Positions 39,206 through 47,124 of a DNA stretch of 64,000 nt are shown piece after piece. Source of the stretch: Hasllibacter sp963833115. Its GTDB lineage: Bacteria; Pseudomonadota; Alphaproteobacteria; Rhodobacterales; Rhodobacteraceae. Location: NCBI GenBank assembly GCA_963833115.1, contig CAWHWS010000002.1, positions 1,054,001 to 1,118,000 of the forward strand, in the 5' to 3' direction. The notes beneath the pieces were generated by a model. It made no database searches. It was not told where the DNA came from and was given only the letters and a program-made list of their open reading frames with translations. The position numbers and the translations under genes are program-made. Position 1 is the stretch's first letter. Each line of letters starts with the position of its first letter.

Positions 39206-39409
39206 TCAGCTTCCTCTCTGGACGGCGACGAAGAGCAGGATCAGCAGCACCGCCACGAATTGAAGGATGATCCGCCAGCGCATGATCTTGTTGGCGTTGC
39301 GGCGGTTGAACGCGCCGCCCTTGGCGAAGCCGCCGATCCCCAGGAGGAGGACCGCGAGCACGGCGAGCGCGGCGAAGGCGGCGAGCAGGAAGAACGGATC
39401 GCGTGCCAT
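39206..39409 (-). CDS. Twin transmembrane helix small protein
   Basis: 67 aa with two membrane helices (residues 5-27 and 45-63) separated by a basic loop FNRRNANKIMRWRI, the HIG1-like twin-helix family found before the adenosyltransferase and etf genes in alphaproteobacteria. Function unknown; HIG1-domain relatives associate with respiratory complexes. It ends three bases before the adenosyltransferase start. Confidence 0.88.
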   Translation of the reverse strand: MARDPFFLLAAFAALAVLAVLLLGIGGFAKGGAFNRRNANKIMRWRIILQFVAVLLILLFVAVQRGS

Positions 39410-39469
39410 GGGACCTCCAGGTCGGGTGCCGCGTGACCTAGGGCGGCGCGGCGGGGCCCGCCACCCCGG

Positions 39470-40222
39470 TCAGAGGCGGCGCCGCGCCCGCATCGCGGCC
39501 CCGATGGTCCCGTCGTCGAGATAGTCGAGCTCGCCGCCCACCGGCACGCCCTGCGCCAGGGTCGTGACGCGCACGCGCGCCTCCAGGGCGTCGGCGATGT
39601 AATGGGCGGTCGTCTGCCCGTCGACCGTGGCGGGCAGGGCGAGGATCAGCTCGCTCGCCCCCTCCTCGCCCACGCGCGCCTCCAGCCGAGGGATGCGCAG
39701 GTCCTCCGGCCCGGTGCCGCCGAGCGCCGAGAGGAGCCCCCCCAGCACGTGGTAGCGCCCCCGGTGCGCCCCCGCGCGCTCCATCGCCCAGAGGTCGGCG
39801 ACGCCCTCGACCACGCAGATCTCGCCGGTCGCGCGCCGGGGGTCCGCGCAGAGGCCGCAGGTGTCGGCGGTCGCGACGTTGCCGCAGGTCAGGCACTCGC
39901 GCGCATTCGCCGCGACGTCGCGGATCGCCTCGGCCAGCGGCGTCATCAGGACGTCGCGCCGCTTGATCATGTGCAGGACGGCGCGCCGCGCCGAGCGCGG
40001 GCCCAGCCCCGGCAGGCGCGCGAGGATCCCGGCGAGCGCCTCGATCCTGTCGCGCGCGTCGTCCGGCCCTCCGGGCGCGCCGATGTCGTCCGGCCCTCCG
40101 GGCGCGCGGGTGTCGTCCGGCCCTCCGGGCGCGCGGATGTCGCCGGGCCCTCCGGGCGCGCGGACGTCGCCCGGCTCCCCCGGCGCCTGCCCGTCGCCGG
40201 ACGGGGCCGTCGCCGGGGTCAA
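39470..40222 (-). CDS. recR: Recombination protein RecR with repeat-encoded N-terminal extension
   Basis: 250 aa. The standard RecR core begins at about residue 55: RIEALAGILARLPGLGPRSARRAVLHMI (helix-hairpin-helix), zinc site CLTCGNVATADTCGLCADPRR, then Toprim with VVEGVADLWAMERAG. The TTG start overlaps the ybaB stop (TTGA). The first 55 residues include about five copies of a nine-residue Gly/Pro/Asp repeat from a 27-bp minisatellite; no good start codon lies between the repeat and the core, so the extension is probably translated. Confidence 0.93.
   Translation of the reverse strand: MTPATAPSGDGQAPGEPGDVRAPGGPGDIRAPGGPDDTRAPGGPDDIGAPGGPDDARDRIEALAGILARLPGLGPRSARRAVLHMIKRRDVLMTPLAEAIRDVAANARECLTCGNVATADTCGLCADPRRATGEICVVEGVADLWAMERAGAHRGRYHVLGGLLSALGGTGPEDLRIPRLEARVGEEGASELILALPATVDGQTTAHYIADALEARVRVTTLAQGVPVGGELDYLDDGTIGAAMRARRRL
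40058..40186. repeat. 27-bp minisatellite inside recR
   Basis: About 4.8 units of a 27-base sequence starting GTCGTCCGGCCCTCCGGGCG. The unit length is a multiple of three, so on the minus strand each copy adds GGPDD-R-AP-type residues to RecR. Confidence 0.88.
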
Positions 40223-40572
40223 AACGGCAGCTTCAGCCCGGGCGGCAGGCCGAGGCCCTCGGCCATCTTGCCCATCCGCTCCGAGGACAGCGCCGCGCCC
40301 TTGGCCTGCGCCTCCTTGACCGCCGCCACGATGAGGTCCTCGACCACCTCCTTCTCTGAGGCCACGAAGATGCTGGGGTCGATTTCCAGCGCGACGAGGT
40401 CGCCCTTGGCGGTGGCGGTCGCGCGCACGAGGCCGCCGCCCGCCTCGGCGGTGACCTCCTCGTGGGCGAGCTGCTCTTGCATCTCGGCCATCTTGCCCTG
40501 CATCTCCTGGGCGGCCTTCATCATCTTGCCCATGTCGCCGAGGCCGCCGAGGCCTCCCATGCCCTTGAACAT
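40219..40572 (-). CDS. ybaB: Nucleoid-associated protein YbaB/EbfC
   Basis: 117 aa small DNA-binding protein usually encoded between dnaX and recR. Starts MFKGMGGLGGLGDMGKMMKAAQEMQ and has the tweezer-forming core VRATATAKGDLVALEIDPSIF and EDLIVAAVKEAQAKG. It sits 12 bases after dnaX and overlaps recR by four bases, a conserved unit. Confidence 0.95.
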   Translation of the reverse strand: MFKGMGGLGGLGDMGKMMKAAQEMQGKMAEMQEQLAHEEVTAEAGGGLVRATATAKGDLVALEIDPSIFVASEKEVVEDLIVAAVKEAQAKGAALSSERMGKMAEGLGLPPGLKLPF

Positions 40573-40584
40573 CCTGTCTCTCCT

Positions 40585-42384
40585 TCAATCGTCCTCGAAC
40601 GGGTCCCACGTGTCGGCCGAATCCTCCGGGTCCGGGAGGGCGTGCTCCGCCGCCGCCGCCCGCGGGTGGACGCGCAGCCGGCCCGCGGCGGGGAACGCCG
40701 CGCGCACGGCGGCGACCATGGGGTGCGCCTCCGCCTCGGCCTCGAGGGCGGCGGCCTGCGCGCCCGCGCGCTCGGCGATGCTGCCCGCGCCCCCGGTCGA
40801 GACGACCGAGACCCCCCAGCGCGCGCCGGTCCACGCCTGCAGGCGCGCGGCCAGACGCTGCGCCAAGTCGGCGGCGGCGCCCGGCCCCGGCTCGAACTCG
40901 ATCCGGCCGGGGGCGTAGGACACGAGGCGCACGCCCTGCTCGACCTCGATCTGGAACGGGACGTCGCGCCGCGCCGCGATGAGCGCGACCACGTCCTCGA
41001 AGCGCCCGTAGCGCGCGAGGGGGTCCGGCGCGGCGAGAGCCTCGCTGCGCGCCTGCGCGGCGGCGGAGCCAGCGGCCCGGGCGGGAGGCGGCGCCGCCGC
41101 CCGGGCGGGCCTTTCGGGGACGGGCGCCTCGCGGCCGGGCCCTTCGGAGGCGGGCCTCTCGGAGCCGGGACCCTTCGGGACGGGCCCCTCCGAGATGGGG
41201 GTCGGCGCCGGCGCCCGGGTCTCGTGCGGGGCGGCGTCCCGCAGGCGGCGCACGAGGTCGTCCGGGCTCGGCAGGTCCGCGACATGCGTCATGCGGATCA
41301 CCGCCATCTCGGCGGCCATGATCGCGCTGGGCGCCTCGCGCACCTCCGCGATCGCCTTGAGCAGCATCTGCCACAGACGGGTCAGCGCGCGCATCGGCAC
41401 GGCCTGCGCGGCGGCGCGTCCGCGGTCGCGCTCGGCCTCCGCGGCGCCGGGATCGTCGGCGGCGGCGGGCGTGATCTTGATCACGCTGACCCAGTGGGCC
41501 GCCTCGGCCAGGCCCTGCAGCGCGGCGAGCGGGTCGGCCCCGTCCTCGTACTGCGCGCGCAGCTCTGCCAGGGCGCCGGCCGCGTCGCCGCGCAGGATCA
41601 TGTCCATCAGGCCCAGCGTCCGGCCCCGGTCGGCGAGGCCCAGCATGTCCCGCACCGCGGCCGCGTCGGCGGTCCCGCGGGCGATCGCCTGATCGAGGAG
41701 GGAGGTCGCGTCCCGCGCCGAGCCCTCGGCCGCGCGCGCGATGAGGGCCAGCGCGTCGTCCGTGACCTCGCCGCCCTCGGCCGCGGCGATCCGGGCCATC
41801 AGCGCGATCATCTCGTCCGTCCCGATCCGGCGCAGGTCGAAGCGCTGGCAGCGCGAGAGCACGGTCACGGGGACCTTCTGCACCTCGGTCGTGGCGAGCA
41901 CGAACTTCACGTGCGCGGGCGGCTCCTCGAGCGTCTTGAGGAGCGCGTTGAAGGCCGAGGCGCTGAGCATGTGCACCTCGTCGATGACGAAGATCTTGTA
42001 GCGCCCCTGGGACGGCCCGTAGGCGACCGTGTCGACGATCACGTCGCGCACGTTCTGGACCCCGGTGTTGGAGGCGGCGTCGATCTCCATCACGTCGACA
42101 TGGCGGCCGGCGGCGATCGCGGTGCAGTCGGCGCACATGCCGCAGGGCGAGACCGTCGGCCCGCCCGTCCCGTCCGGCCCCGTGCAGTTGAGGCCCTTGG
42201 CGATGATGCGCGCGGTCGTCGTCTTGCCGGTGCCGCGGATGCCGGTGAGGAGGTAGGCCTGCGCCACGCGCCCGGTCTCGAAGGCGGCCGTGAGCGTGCG
42301 CACGAGCGCGTCCTGCCCGACGAGGTCGGCGAAGGTCTCGGGCCGGTACTTGCGCGCCAGGACGCGGTAGTCGGGGTCTTGCAT
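40585..42384 (-). CDS. dnaX: DNA polymerase III subunit gamma/tau
   Basis: 599 aa clamp-loader subunit. AAA+ core: Walker A LLTGIRGTGKTTTARIIAKG, zinc site with CGMCADC, Walker B KIFVIDEVHMLSASAFNALLKTLEEPP and sensor 1 LATTEVQKVP. Domain III ends near residue 350; then a Pro/Gly-rich linker with EGP-type repeats and a C-terminal tau domain. I did not look for a programmed frameshift for gamma with confidence. Heads the dnaX-ybaB-recR unit. Confidence 0.96.
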   Translation of the reverse strand: MQDPDYRVLARKYRPETFADLVGQDALVRTLTAAFETGRVAQAYLLTGIRGTGKTTTARIIAKGLNCTGPDGTGGPTVSPCGMCADCTAIAAGRHVDVMEIDAASNTGVQNVRDVIVDTVAYGPSQGRYKIFVIDEVHMLSASAFNALLKTLEEPPAHVKFVLATTEVQKVPVTVLSRCQRFDLRRIGTDEMIALMARIAAAEGGEVTDDALALIARAAEGSARDATSLLDQAIARGTADAAAVRDMLGLADRGRTLGLMDMILRGDAAGALAELRAQYEDGADPLAALQGLAEAAHWVSVIKITPAAADDPGAAEAERDRGRAAAQAVPMRALTRLWQMLLKAIAEVREAPSAIMAAEMAVIRMTHVADLPSPDDLVRRLRDAAPHETRAPAPTPISEGPVPKGPGSERPASEGPGREAPVPERPARAAAPPPARAAGSAAAQARSEALAAPDPLARYGRFEDVVALIAARRDVPFQIEVEQGVRLVSYAPGRIEFEPGPGAAADLAQRLAARLQAWTGARWGVSVVSTGGAGSIAERAGAQAAALEAEAEAHPMVAAVRAAFPAAGRLRVHPRAAAAEHALPDPEDSADTWDPFEDD

Positions 42385-42435
42385 CGGGCTCTCCGCTCGC
42401 CCCTACCTATGGGCGCGCGCGCCGGCGCGCCAGCG

Positions 42436-42825
42436 TCAGAGCGTCCAAAGGATGCCGGCGGTTGCGGCGGCGCCGGCGCTCAGGAGGGCCGCGATGATCG
42501 CCATGCGGCGGGAGGGCTGCGCCTCGGTGTCGTGCTGGTCGATCCGGTCCTGCGCCTTGCGGGACTGCTGCGCGGCGGCGGCGAAGATGAGGATCGCGAG
42601 AAGGCAGAAGAAGACCGCGACCGACTTCGGCAGCCACTCCACCTGCGCCTCGCGGAACACCGCCTTCAGGCCGAGCGCCAGCGCGATGCAGGCCATGCCC
42701 GTGCGCATCCAGCCGGCGAAGGTGCGCTCGTTGGCGAGGATGGTGCGGTCCTCGGCCCAGTCGGTGCGGTCCTTGGCGAGCTCGGTGCTGTCGTCGGTCC
42801 GCTCGGTGCCCTTGGTCTCGCGCAT
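42436..42825 (-). CDS. DUF202 (YidH-type) membrane protein
   Basis: 129 aa. The signature DRTILANERTFAGWMRTGMACIALALG of DUF202 leads into the first of three membrane helices; helices follow at about residues 67-84 and 107-128. Function is unknown. The ATG at 42825 is used. It lies just behind the SRP RNA on the same strand. Confidence 0.85.
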   Translation of the reverse strand: MRETKGTERTDDSTELAKDRTDWAEDRTILANERTFAGWMRTGMACIALALGLKAVFREAQVEWLPKSVAVFFCLLAILIFAAAAQQSRKAQDRIDQHDTEAQPSRRMAIIAALLSAGAAATAGILWTL

Positions 42826-42895
42826 GGCGTGCCAACCCTCCCGTCCGGGCGTTCGTTCCGCCCCCCGCAGGGGCGCCGAATTGCCGCGAGGCAAG

Positions 42896-42946
42896 AGGCC
42901 CGGCCCAACGCTCGCAGGCCGCAGGCCGAGAGGGGCGGGAGCGCGC
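42896..42946 (-). repeat. Long GC-rich dispersed repeat, partial copy 4
   Basis: On the minus strand GCGCGCTCCCGCCCCTCTCGG and further on GCGTTGGGCCGGGCCTC match the start and middle of the element at 9641. It lies just after the 3' end of the SRP RNA. Confidence 0.5.
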
Positions 42947-42958
42947 GCCGGCGTGGGT

Positions 42959-43052
42959 GAGAGGCTGGACAGCGACCCAAGCGGGGCTCGTTGCGGCTGC
43001 TTCCTTCCGGACCTGACCGGGTTGGCGAGGCGCTCGCCCGCGCCAACCTCTC
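42959..43052 (-). ncRNA. ffs: Signal recognition particle RNA, small bacterial type
   Basis: On the minus strand the universally conserved domain IV is exact: GGTCAGGTCCGGAAGGAAGC, with flanking AGCC. The 5' end GAGAGGTTGG and the 3' end CCAGCCTCTC pair to close the hairpin, giving about 94 nt, the usual size of 4.5S-like RNA. It binds Ffh for co-translational targeting. A promoter with correct spacing ends seven bases before the predicted first base. Confidence 0.95.
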
Positions 43053-43059
43053 GACGCCG

Positions 43060-43087
43060 AAATAACCCCTGCGCGGCGGATGCACAA
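43060..43087 (-). promoter_or_regulatory. Promoter of the SRP RNA
   Basis: TTGTGC (-35) and TTATTT (-10) separated by 16 bases on the minus strand, with the transcript start seven bases after the -10, agreeing with the structural 5' end of the RNA. The -35 is part of the last unit of the 11-bp periodic element. Confidence 0.6.
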
Positions 43088-43122
43088 CCGATGCACCGGA
43101 CATGCACATCCCATGCGCATGG
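43080..43122 (-). repeat. 11-bp periodic hexamer element, copy 3 (upstream of ffs)
   Basis: Same build as at 5040: on the plus strand ATGCAC, five bases, ATGCAC, five bases, ATGCAC, five bases, ATGCGCATGG. Toward ffs it starts with the palindrome and runs into the promoter. Confidence 0.75.
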
Positions 43123-43391
43123 CCCGCGCGGGGCGATGACGCTACGTTAACCCCGGCCGGACCTGCGATGCATCGGGTCGACCTCGATGCCGGCGGCGGC
43201 GTGGGTCCGCACGTCCCCGGGCTCGAAGACGGTCGGGCCGATCTCCGCGCCCGGTGCCCGGCGTCCGGCGCCGCGTCCATCGCCCGGGCCAGCGTGGCGC
43301 GGGCCGGGACGGCGGCGGCATGGCGCGCAGACCGGTCCGGCGGGGCGCCGGGGCCCGGCCCCGGACCGATGCGGGGCCGGAGGGGCCGGGA
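43123..43391. other. Gap between ffs and cpdB with a possible coding remnant
   Basis: About 270 bases. On the minus strand, following cpdB, one frame reads protein-like to about 43262 (AAAVPARATLARAMDAAPDA) and another continues to a TAA at 43147 (GAEIGPTVFEPGDVRTHAAA), both with G/C in nearly all third positions. One indel would join them. I do not recognise the product; it may be a fragment of a lost gene. Confidence 0.35.
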
Positions 43392-45377
43392 TCAGAGGGT
43401 GATGCGGTACATCGCGAAGCCGTCCTCGCCGCCCTCGGCGGGCTCGATGGTCATGCCGGGGACATCGTCCGCGTAGGCGGCGGCGGCCGGGCCGGTGGGG
43501 AAGAGGACGGTCGCGCCCTCGACCGGGGCGAAGGTCCAGTTGGCGTCGGCCGCGGGGGAGATCGTGCCCCGGTCCACGATGTAGCGCACGATCACGTCGC
43601 GGTTGGTGTCGGGCGCCTCGAGGATGATGGTCGAGCCGTCCGCGCCGGGAAAGCCGCCCCCGCCGGAGGCGCGGTAGTTGTTGGTGGCGATCACGTAGTC
43701 GGCCGAGAGGTCGAGCGGCGCGCCGTCGAGCTCGAGATCCACGATCCGGTTCGCGCCGGCGTCCACGACGGCGCCATCGGAATCGTATTTCGAGGGCTGG
43801 GTCAGGTCGATCCGGTAGCTCACCCCGTCGATGACGTCGAAGTTGTAGGACGGGAAGTCGGGGTTGAGGAGCGGCACGTCGCGCGCGCCCGGCGCGATGC
43901 GGTTGAACAGGCCCGCCGAGCGTTCGAGCCAGTCCTTCACCTGCTGGCCTGTCACGCGCACGGCGCGCACCGTGTTGGGGTAGAGGTAGAGGTCGGCCAC
44001 GTTCTTGATCGCGACGGGTCCGGCGGCGACGTCGGTGTAGTATTCGGGGCCCCCGCGCCCGCCGGCCTTGAACGGCGCGGCCGCCGAGAGGACGGGCAGG
44101 CCCGCGTGCTCGGTGCCGGCGAGCATCCGCTCGACATACCATCTCTGGGCGTCGGAGACGACCTGGACGGAGGGATCGTCCGCGACCAGCGCGAAGTAGC
44201 TGTGGAGCGGCGCGTCGGTCACGCCGACGGCGCGGCGCACGTATTCGAGCGTCTCCTCGTGCGCCCGGCGGGTGGCGTCGAGCACGGCGGGCACGCTCTG
44301 CACCAGGGGGGTGATGGAGCGGTCCTCGCCGCGCTCGGAGATCGGGCGCACCGCGCTCTCGTGGGCGGCGACGCGCCAGCCGGCTCCGTCCCGCTCCAGC
44401 ATCAGGTCGATGACGCCGAGATGGCTGCCCCAGAAGCCGCCCATGACCGCGGGCACGCCCCGCAGCGTGCCGGCGGCGGGGTCGATGAGGGCCCCCTCCG
44501 CCGCGCCCGCGCCCCCGTAGGCCGGGCCCGGGAAGGCGAGGTGGCTGTGCCCGGTCAGGATCGCGTCGATGCCGGGCACGGCGGCGAGGGCGAGGGAGGC
44601 GTTCTCCAGCATCTCGCCCTCCGCCGGGCCGATGCCCGAATGGGAGAGGGCGATCACGATGTCCGCGCCCTCCTCGCGGATCTGGGGGACGAGCGCGCGC
44701 GCGGTCTCCACGATGTCGCGGACGGTGACGTTGCCCTCGAGGTGCTGGCGGTCCCAGCGGAGGATCTGCGGCGGGGTGAAGCCGATCACGCCGACGCGGA
44801 TCGGATGGGCCTGCCCCGCGCCGTCGGTGAGGGTGCGCTCCAGGATCGCGTAGGGGGGCAGGAGGGTCTCGTCCTGCGCGGGGGTCGCGCCCTGCCGGGT
44901 GGCGACGTTGGCGAGCACGACCGGGAAGCCGGCGCCGGCGACGGACTTCATCAGGAAGTCGAGTCCGTAGTTGAACTCGTGGTTGCCGATGGTGGCGGCG
45001 TCGAAGCGCAGCGCGTTCATCGCGTCGATCACGGGATGGGTGCGGGCGCCGTCCATGCCGCGCTCGTAGGCGACGTAATCGCCCATCGGGTTGCCCTGGA
45101 GGAAGTCGCCATTGTCCAGGAGGAGAGCGTTGGTCGCCTCGGCGCGGATGTCCTGGACGTGGGCGGCGGTGCGGGCGAGGCCGACCGTATCGACCGGCTG
45201 ATCGGAGTAATAATCATAGGGCCAGACATGCATGTGCAGGTCGGTCGTCTCCATGATGCGCAGGTGGGCCTGGCCGGCCTGGGCGCGCGCGCTGAACGGG
45301 TGGAGCGCGCTCATCGCGAGGCCCGCGGCGGCGGCGGCGGTGCCCAGAAGGCGGCGGCGGGTGATGACGTCTCGCAT
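43392..45377 (-). CDS. cpdB: Bifunctional 2',3'-cyclic-nucleotide 2'-phosphodiesterase/3'-nucleotidase
   Basis: 661 aa periplasmic enzyme. N-terminus TRRRLLGTAAAAAGLAMSA is a twin-arginine-type signal. The metallophosphatase domain has TTDLHMHVWPYDYYSD, DNGDFLQGNPMGDY, IGNHEFNYGLDFL, ALSHSGIG and ILTGHSHLAF for the two metals; the C-terminal 5'-nucleotidase domain starts near residue 380 and includes ATNNYRASGGGGFPG for base binding. It lets the cell use extracellular nucleotides. Divergent from nudC, with a 31-bp minisatellite in between. Confidence 0.94.
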   Translation of the reverse strand: MRDVITRRRLLGTAAAAAGLAMSALHPFSARAQAGQAHLRIMETTDLHMHVWPYDYYSDQPVDTVGLARTAAHVQDIRAEATNALLLDNGDFLQGNPMGDYVAYERGMDGARTHPVIDAMNALRFDAATIGNHEFNYGLDFLMKSVAGAGFPVVLANVATRQGATPAQDETLLPPYAILERTLTDGAGQAHPIRVGVIGFTPPQILRWDRQHLEGNVTVRDIVETARALVPQIREEGADIVIALSHSGIGPAEGEMLENASLALAAVPGIDAILTGHSHLAFPGPAYGGAGAAEGALIDPAAGTLRGVPAVMGGFWGSHLGVIDLMLERDGAGWRVAAHESAVRPISERGEDRSITPLVQSVPAVLDATRRAHEETLEYVRRAVGVTDAPLHSYFALVADDPSVQVVSDAQRWYVERMLAGTEHAGLPVLSAAAPFKAGGRGGPEYYTDVAAGPVAIKNVADLYLYPNTVRAVRVTGQQVKDWLERSAGLFNRIAPGARDVPLLNPDFPSYNFDVIDGVSYRIDLTQPSKYDSDGAVVDAGANRIVDLELDGAPLDLSADYVIATNNYRASGGGGFPGADGSTIILEAPDTNRDVIVRYIVDRGTISPAADANWTFAPVEGATVLFPTGPAAAAYADDVPGMTIEPAEGGEDGFAMYRITL

Positions 45378-45488
45378 GGGTCTCTCTCCTCCAGGTCTCG
45401 CACGCTGTCCCCCCGCATGCCGCGCCCGGATCACGGCGCGATGACGGCGCCCGGGCCTGCGCAACCATGACGGGTGTGGCGCGGGGCA

Positions 45489-45581
45489 CAAGGGCGCGTC
45501 GCGCGACCCCTCCCGCGCGCAAGGGCGCGTCGCGCGACCCCTCCCGCGCGCAAGGGCGCATCGCGCGACCCCGCCCGCGCG
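45489..45581. repeat. 31-bp minisatellite in the cpdB-nudC intergenic region
   Basis: Three copies, exactly 31 bases apart, each starting CAAGGGCGCGTCGCGCGACC; the third differs at two positions. It lies between the divergent starts, in the space that should carry both promoters. Confidence 0.85.
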
Positions 45582-45644
45582 ATCGCGGGTTGGCGCGGCG
45601 TCCGGGGCGTGCTGCAAGGTCCGCGGGGCGGGGGGAGACGTGCG

Positions 45645-46592
45645 ATGCGCATCGCCGAGACGGTCACGTTCGGCGGATCCGGCCTGGACCGGGCCGGCCA
45701 TCTGCGCGGCGACCTGCGGGCGCTCATGGCGCGGGGCGATGCGGGCGTGCTGCCGCTCTGGCGGGGCAAGCCGCTCTTCGGCGCGGACGGGGGCCCGTGC
45801 GTCGTGCCGCCGGGGCACGCGGTGCTCGAGGGCGCGGGGACGACCGCGTTCCTGGGGCTGGACGGGGGCGCGCCGCGGCTGGCGGCGGACGTGTCCGCCT
45901 GGCGCCCGGCGGAGGTGGCGGCGAGCGTGGGCGCGTTCCACGACCCGTCCGAGCAGGTCCATCCCGGAGCGCCGGAGGGGGCGGTGTTCGCCGAGCTCCG
46001 CGCGCGGATGACGGCGCTGGACGCGCGGGGCGCGGAGCTCGCGGCGACGGCGCGGGCGATCCTGGAATGGCACCGGATCCACGGGTTCTGCGCCAATTGC
46101 GGGGCGCCGACGCGGGCGGCGCAGGCCGGGTGGCAGCGCGAGTGCGACGCCTGCGGACGGCGGCATTTCCCGCGCACCGACCCGGTGGCGATCATGCTGG
46201 TGACCCATGGCGAGCGGGTGCTGCTGGGCCGGGCGCCGGGCTGGCCGGAGCGGATGTACTCCCTCCTGGCGGGGTTCGTGGAGCCGGGGGAGACGGTGGA
46301 GGCGGCGGTGCGGCGGGAGACCTTCGAGGAGGCGGGCGTGCGGGTGGGGGCGGTGCGCTACCTCGCCTCGCAGCCCTGGCCGTTCCCGGCGTCCCTGATG
46401 CTGGGCTGCCACGGGATCGCGGAGGGCACGGCCCTGACCCTCGATCCGGCGGAGATCGAGGACGCGCTGTGGCTGAGCCGCGAGGAGGTGGCGGACGTGT
46501 TCGCCGGGGCGCATCCGGCGGTGCGGCCGCCCCGGGAGGGGGCGATCGCGGGGTTCCTGCTGCGCGCGTGGCTTGCGGACCGGCTCGGATGA
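45645..46592 (+). CDS. nudC: NAD(+) diphosphatase (NADH pyrophosphatase/decapping Nudix)
   Basis: 315 aa. Zinc ribbon CANCGAP and CDACGRRHFPRTDP near residue 150; Nudix box GFVEPGETVEAAVRRETFEEAGV; and the NADH-specific signature SQPWPFPASLMLG directly after it. It splits NAD(H) to NMN(H) and AMP and can remove NAD caps from RNA. ATG at 45645 has GGGGGAGA about seven bases before. Confidence 0.95.
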   Translation: MRIAETVTFGGSGLDRAGHLRGDLRALMARGDAGVLPLWRGKPLFGADGGPCVVPPGHAVLEGAGTTAFLGLDGGAPRLAADVSAWRPAEVAASVGAFHDPSEQVHPGAPEGAVFAELRARMTALDARGAELAATARAILEWHRIHGFCANCGAPTRAAQAGWQRECDACGRRHFPRTDPVAIMLVTHGERVLLGRAPGWPERMYSLLAGFVEPGETVEAAVRRETFEEAGVRVGAVRYLASQPWPFPASLMLGCHGIAEGTALTLDPAEIEDALWLSREEVADVFAGAHPAVRPPREGAIAGFLLRAWLADRLG

Positions 46593-46629
46593 GGCATCCT
46601 GCGCGCGGCCGAGCAGGGGAGGGCGCCGC

Positions 46630-47124
46630 ATGAGGTTCACCGCCGAGGAGCGCGTCGCGGCGCCCGCGGACTGGGCGTTCGAGCGCCTGGCGGACCCGGA
46701 CGCGATCGGGGGGGCGCTGCGCGAGCGGGGCCTGGACGCGCGCCGGATCGAGGGCGGGGACGGGCCGAATGGGGACGGGCCGGGCGCGGCCTGGCGGCTG
46801 CGCCTCGAGTTCCGGGGCGCGCGCCGGGAGGCGGAGGTCTCGATGGCGCCGCGGCCGCCGCGCGCGATCCGCGGGCGCGCGAGGATGGCCGGGGTGGACG
46901 CGGACGCGGAGGTGACCTTCGAGCCGGACGGGCCGGAGGCGTGCACGATGCGCGTCGCGGCGCGGATGTCGGCCTCCGGGCTGCAGGGGCGGGCGCTCCT
47001 GGCGACGCTGGGCTTCGCGCGGGGGCGGATCGACGACCGGTTCGGACGGGTGGTCGAGGACGTGGCGATCGCCCTCGGGGAGCGGCGCGCCGGGGAGGCG
47101 GGCGCCGTCCGGCCGGGCGCCTAG
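46630..47124 (+). CDS. SRPBCC family protein
   Basis: 164 aa with the START/Bet v1-like fold pattern of the SRPBCC group: an N-terminal FTAEERVAAPADWAFERLADPDAI, alternating strands and a long C-terminal helix with GFARGRIDDRFGRVVEDVAIAL. Such proteins bind lipophilic ligands or are polyketide cyclase-like; no ligand is evident. GGGGAGGG precedes the ATG. Converges with pheA with a four-base overlap. Confidence 0.78.
   Translation: MRFTAEERVAAPADWAFERLADPDAIGGALRERGLDARRIEGGDGPNGDGPGAAWRLRLEFRGARREAEVSMAPRPPRAIRGRARMAGVDADAEVTFEPDGPEACTMRVAARMSASGLQGRALLATLGFARGRIDDRFGRVVEDVAIALGERRAGEAGAVRPGA

Noticed and set aside
45489..45581. CRISPR-like array between cpdB and nudC
   Set aside because: Units are contiguous with no unique spacers, so it is a minisatellite.
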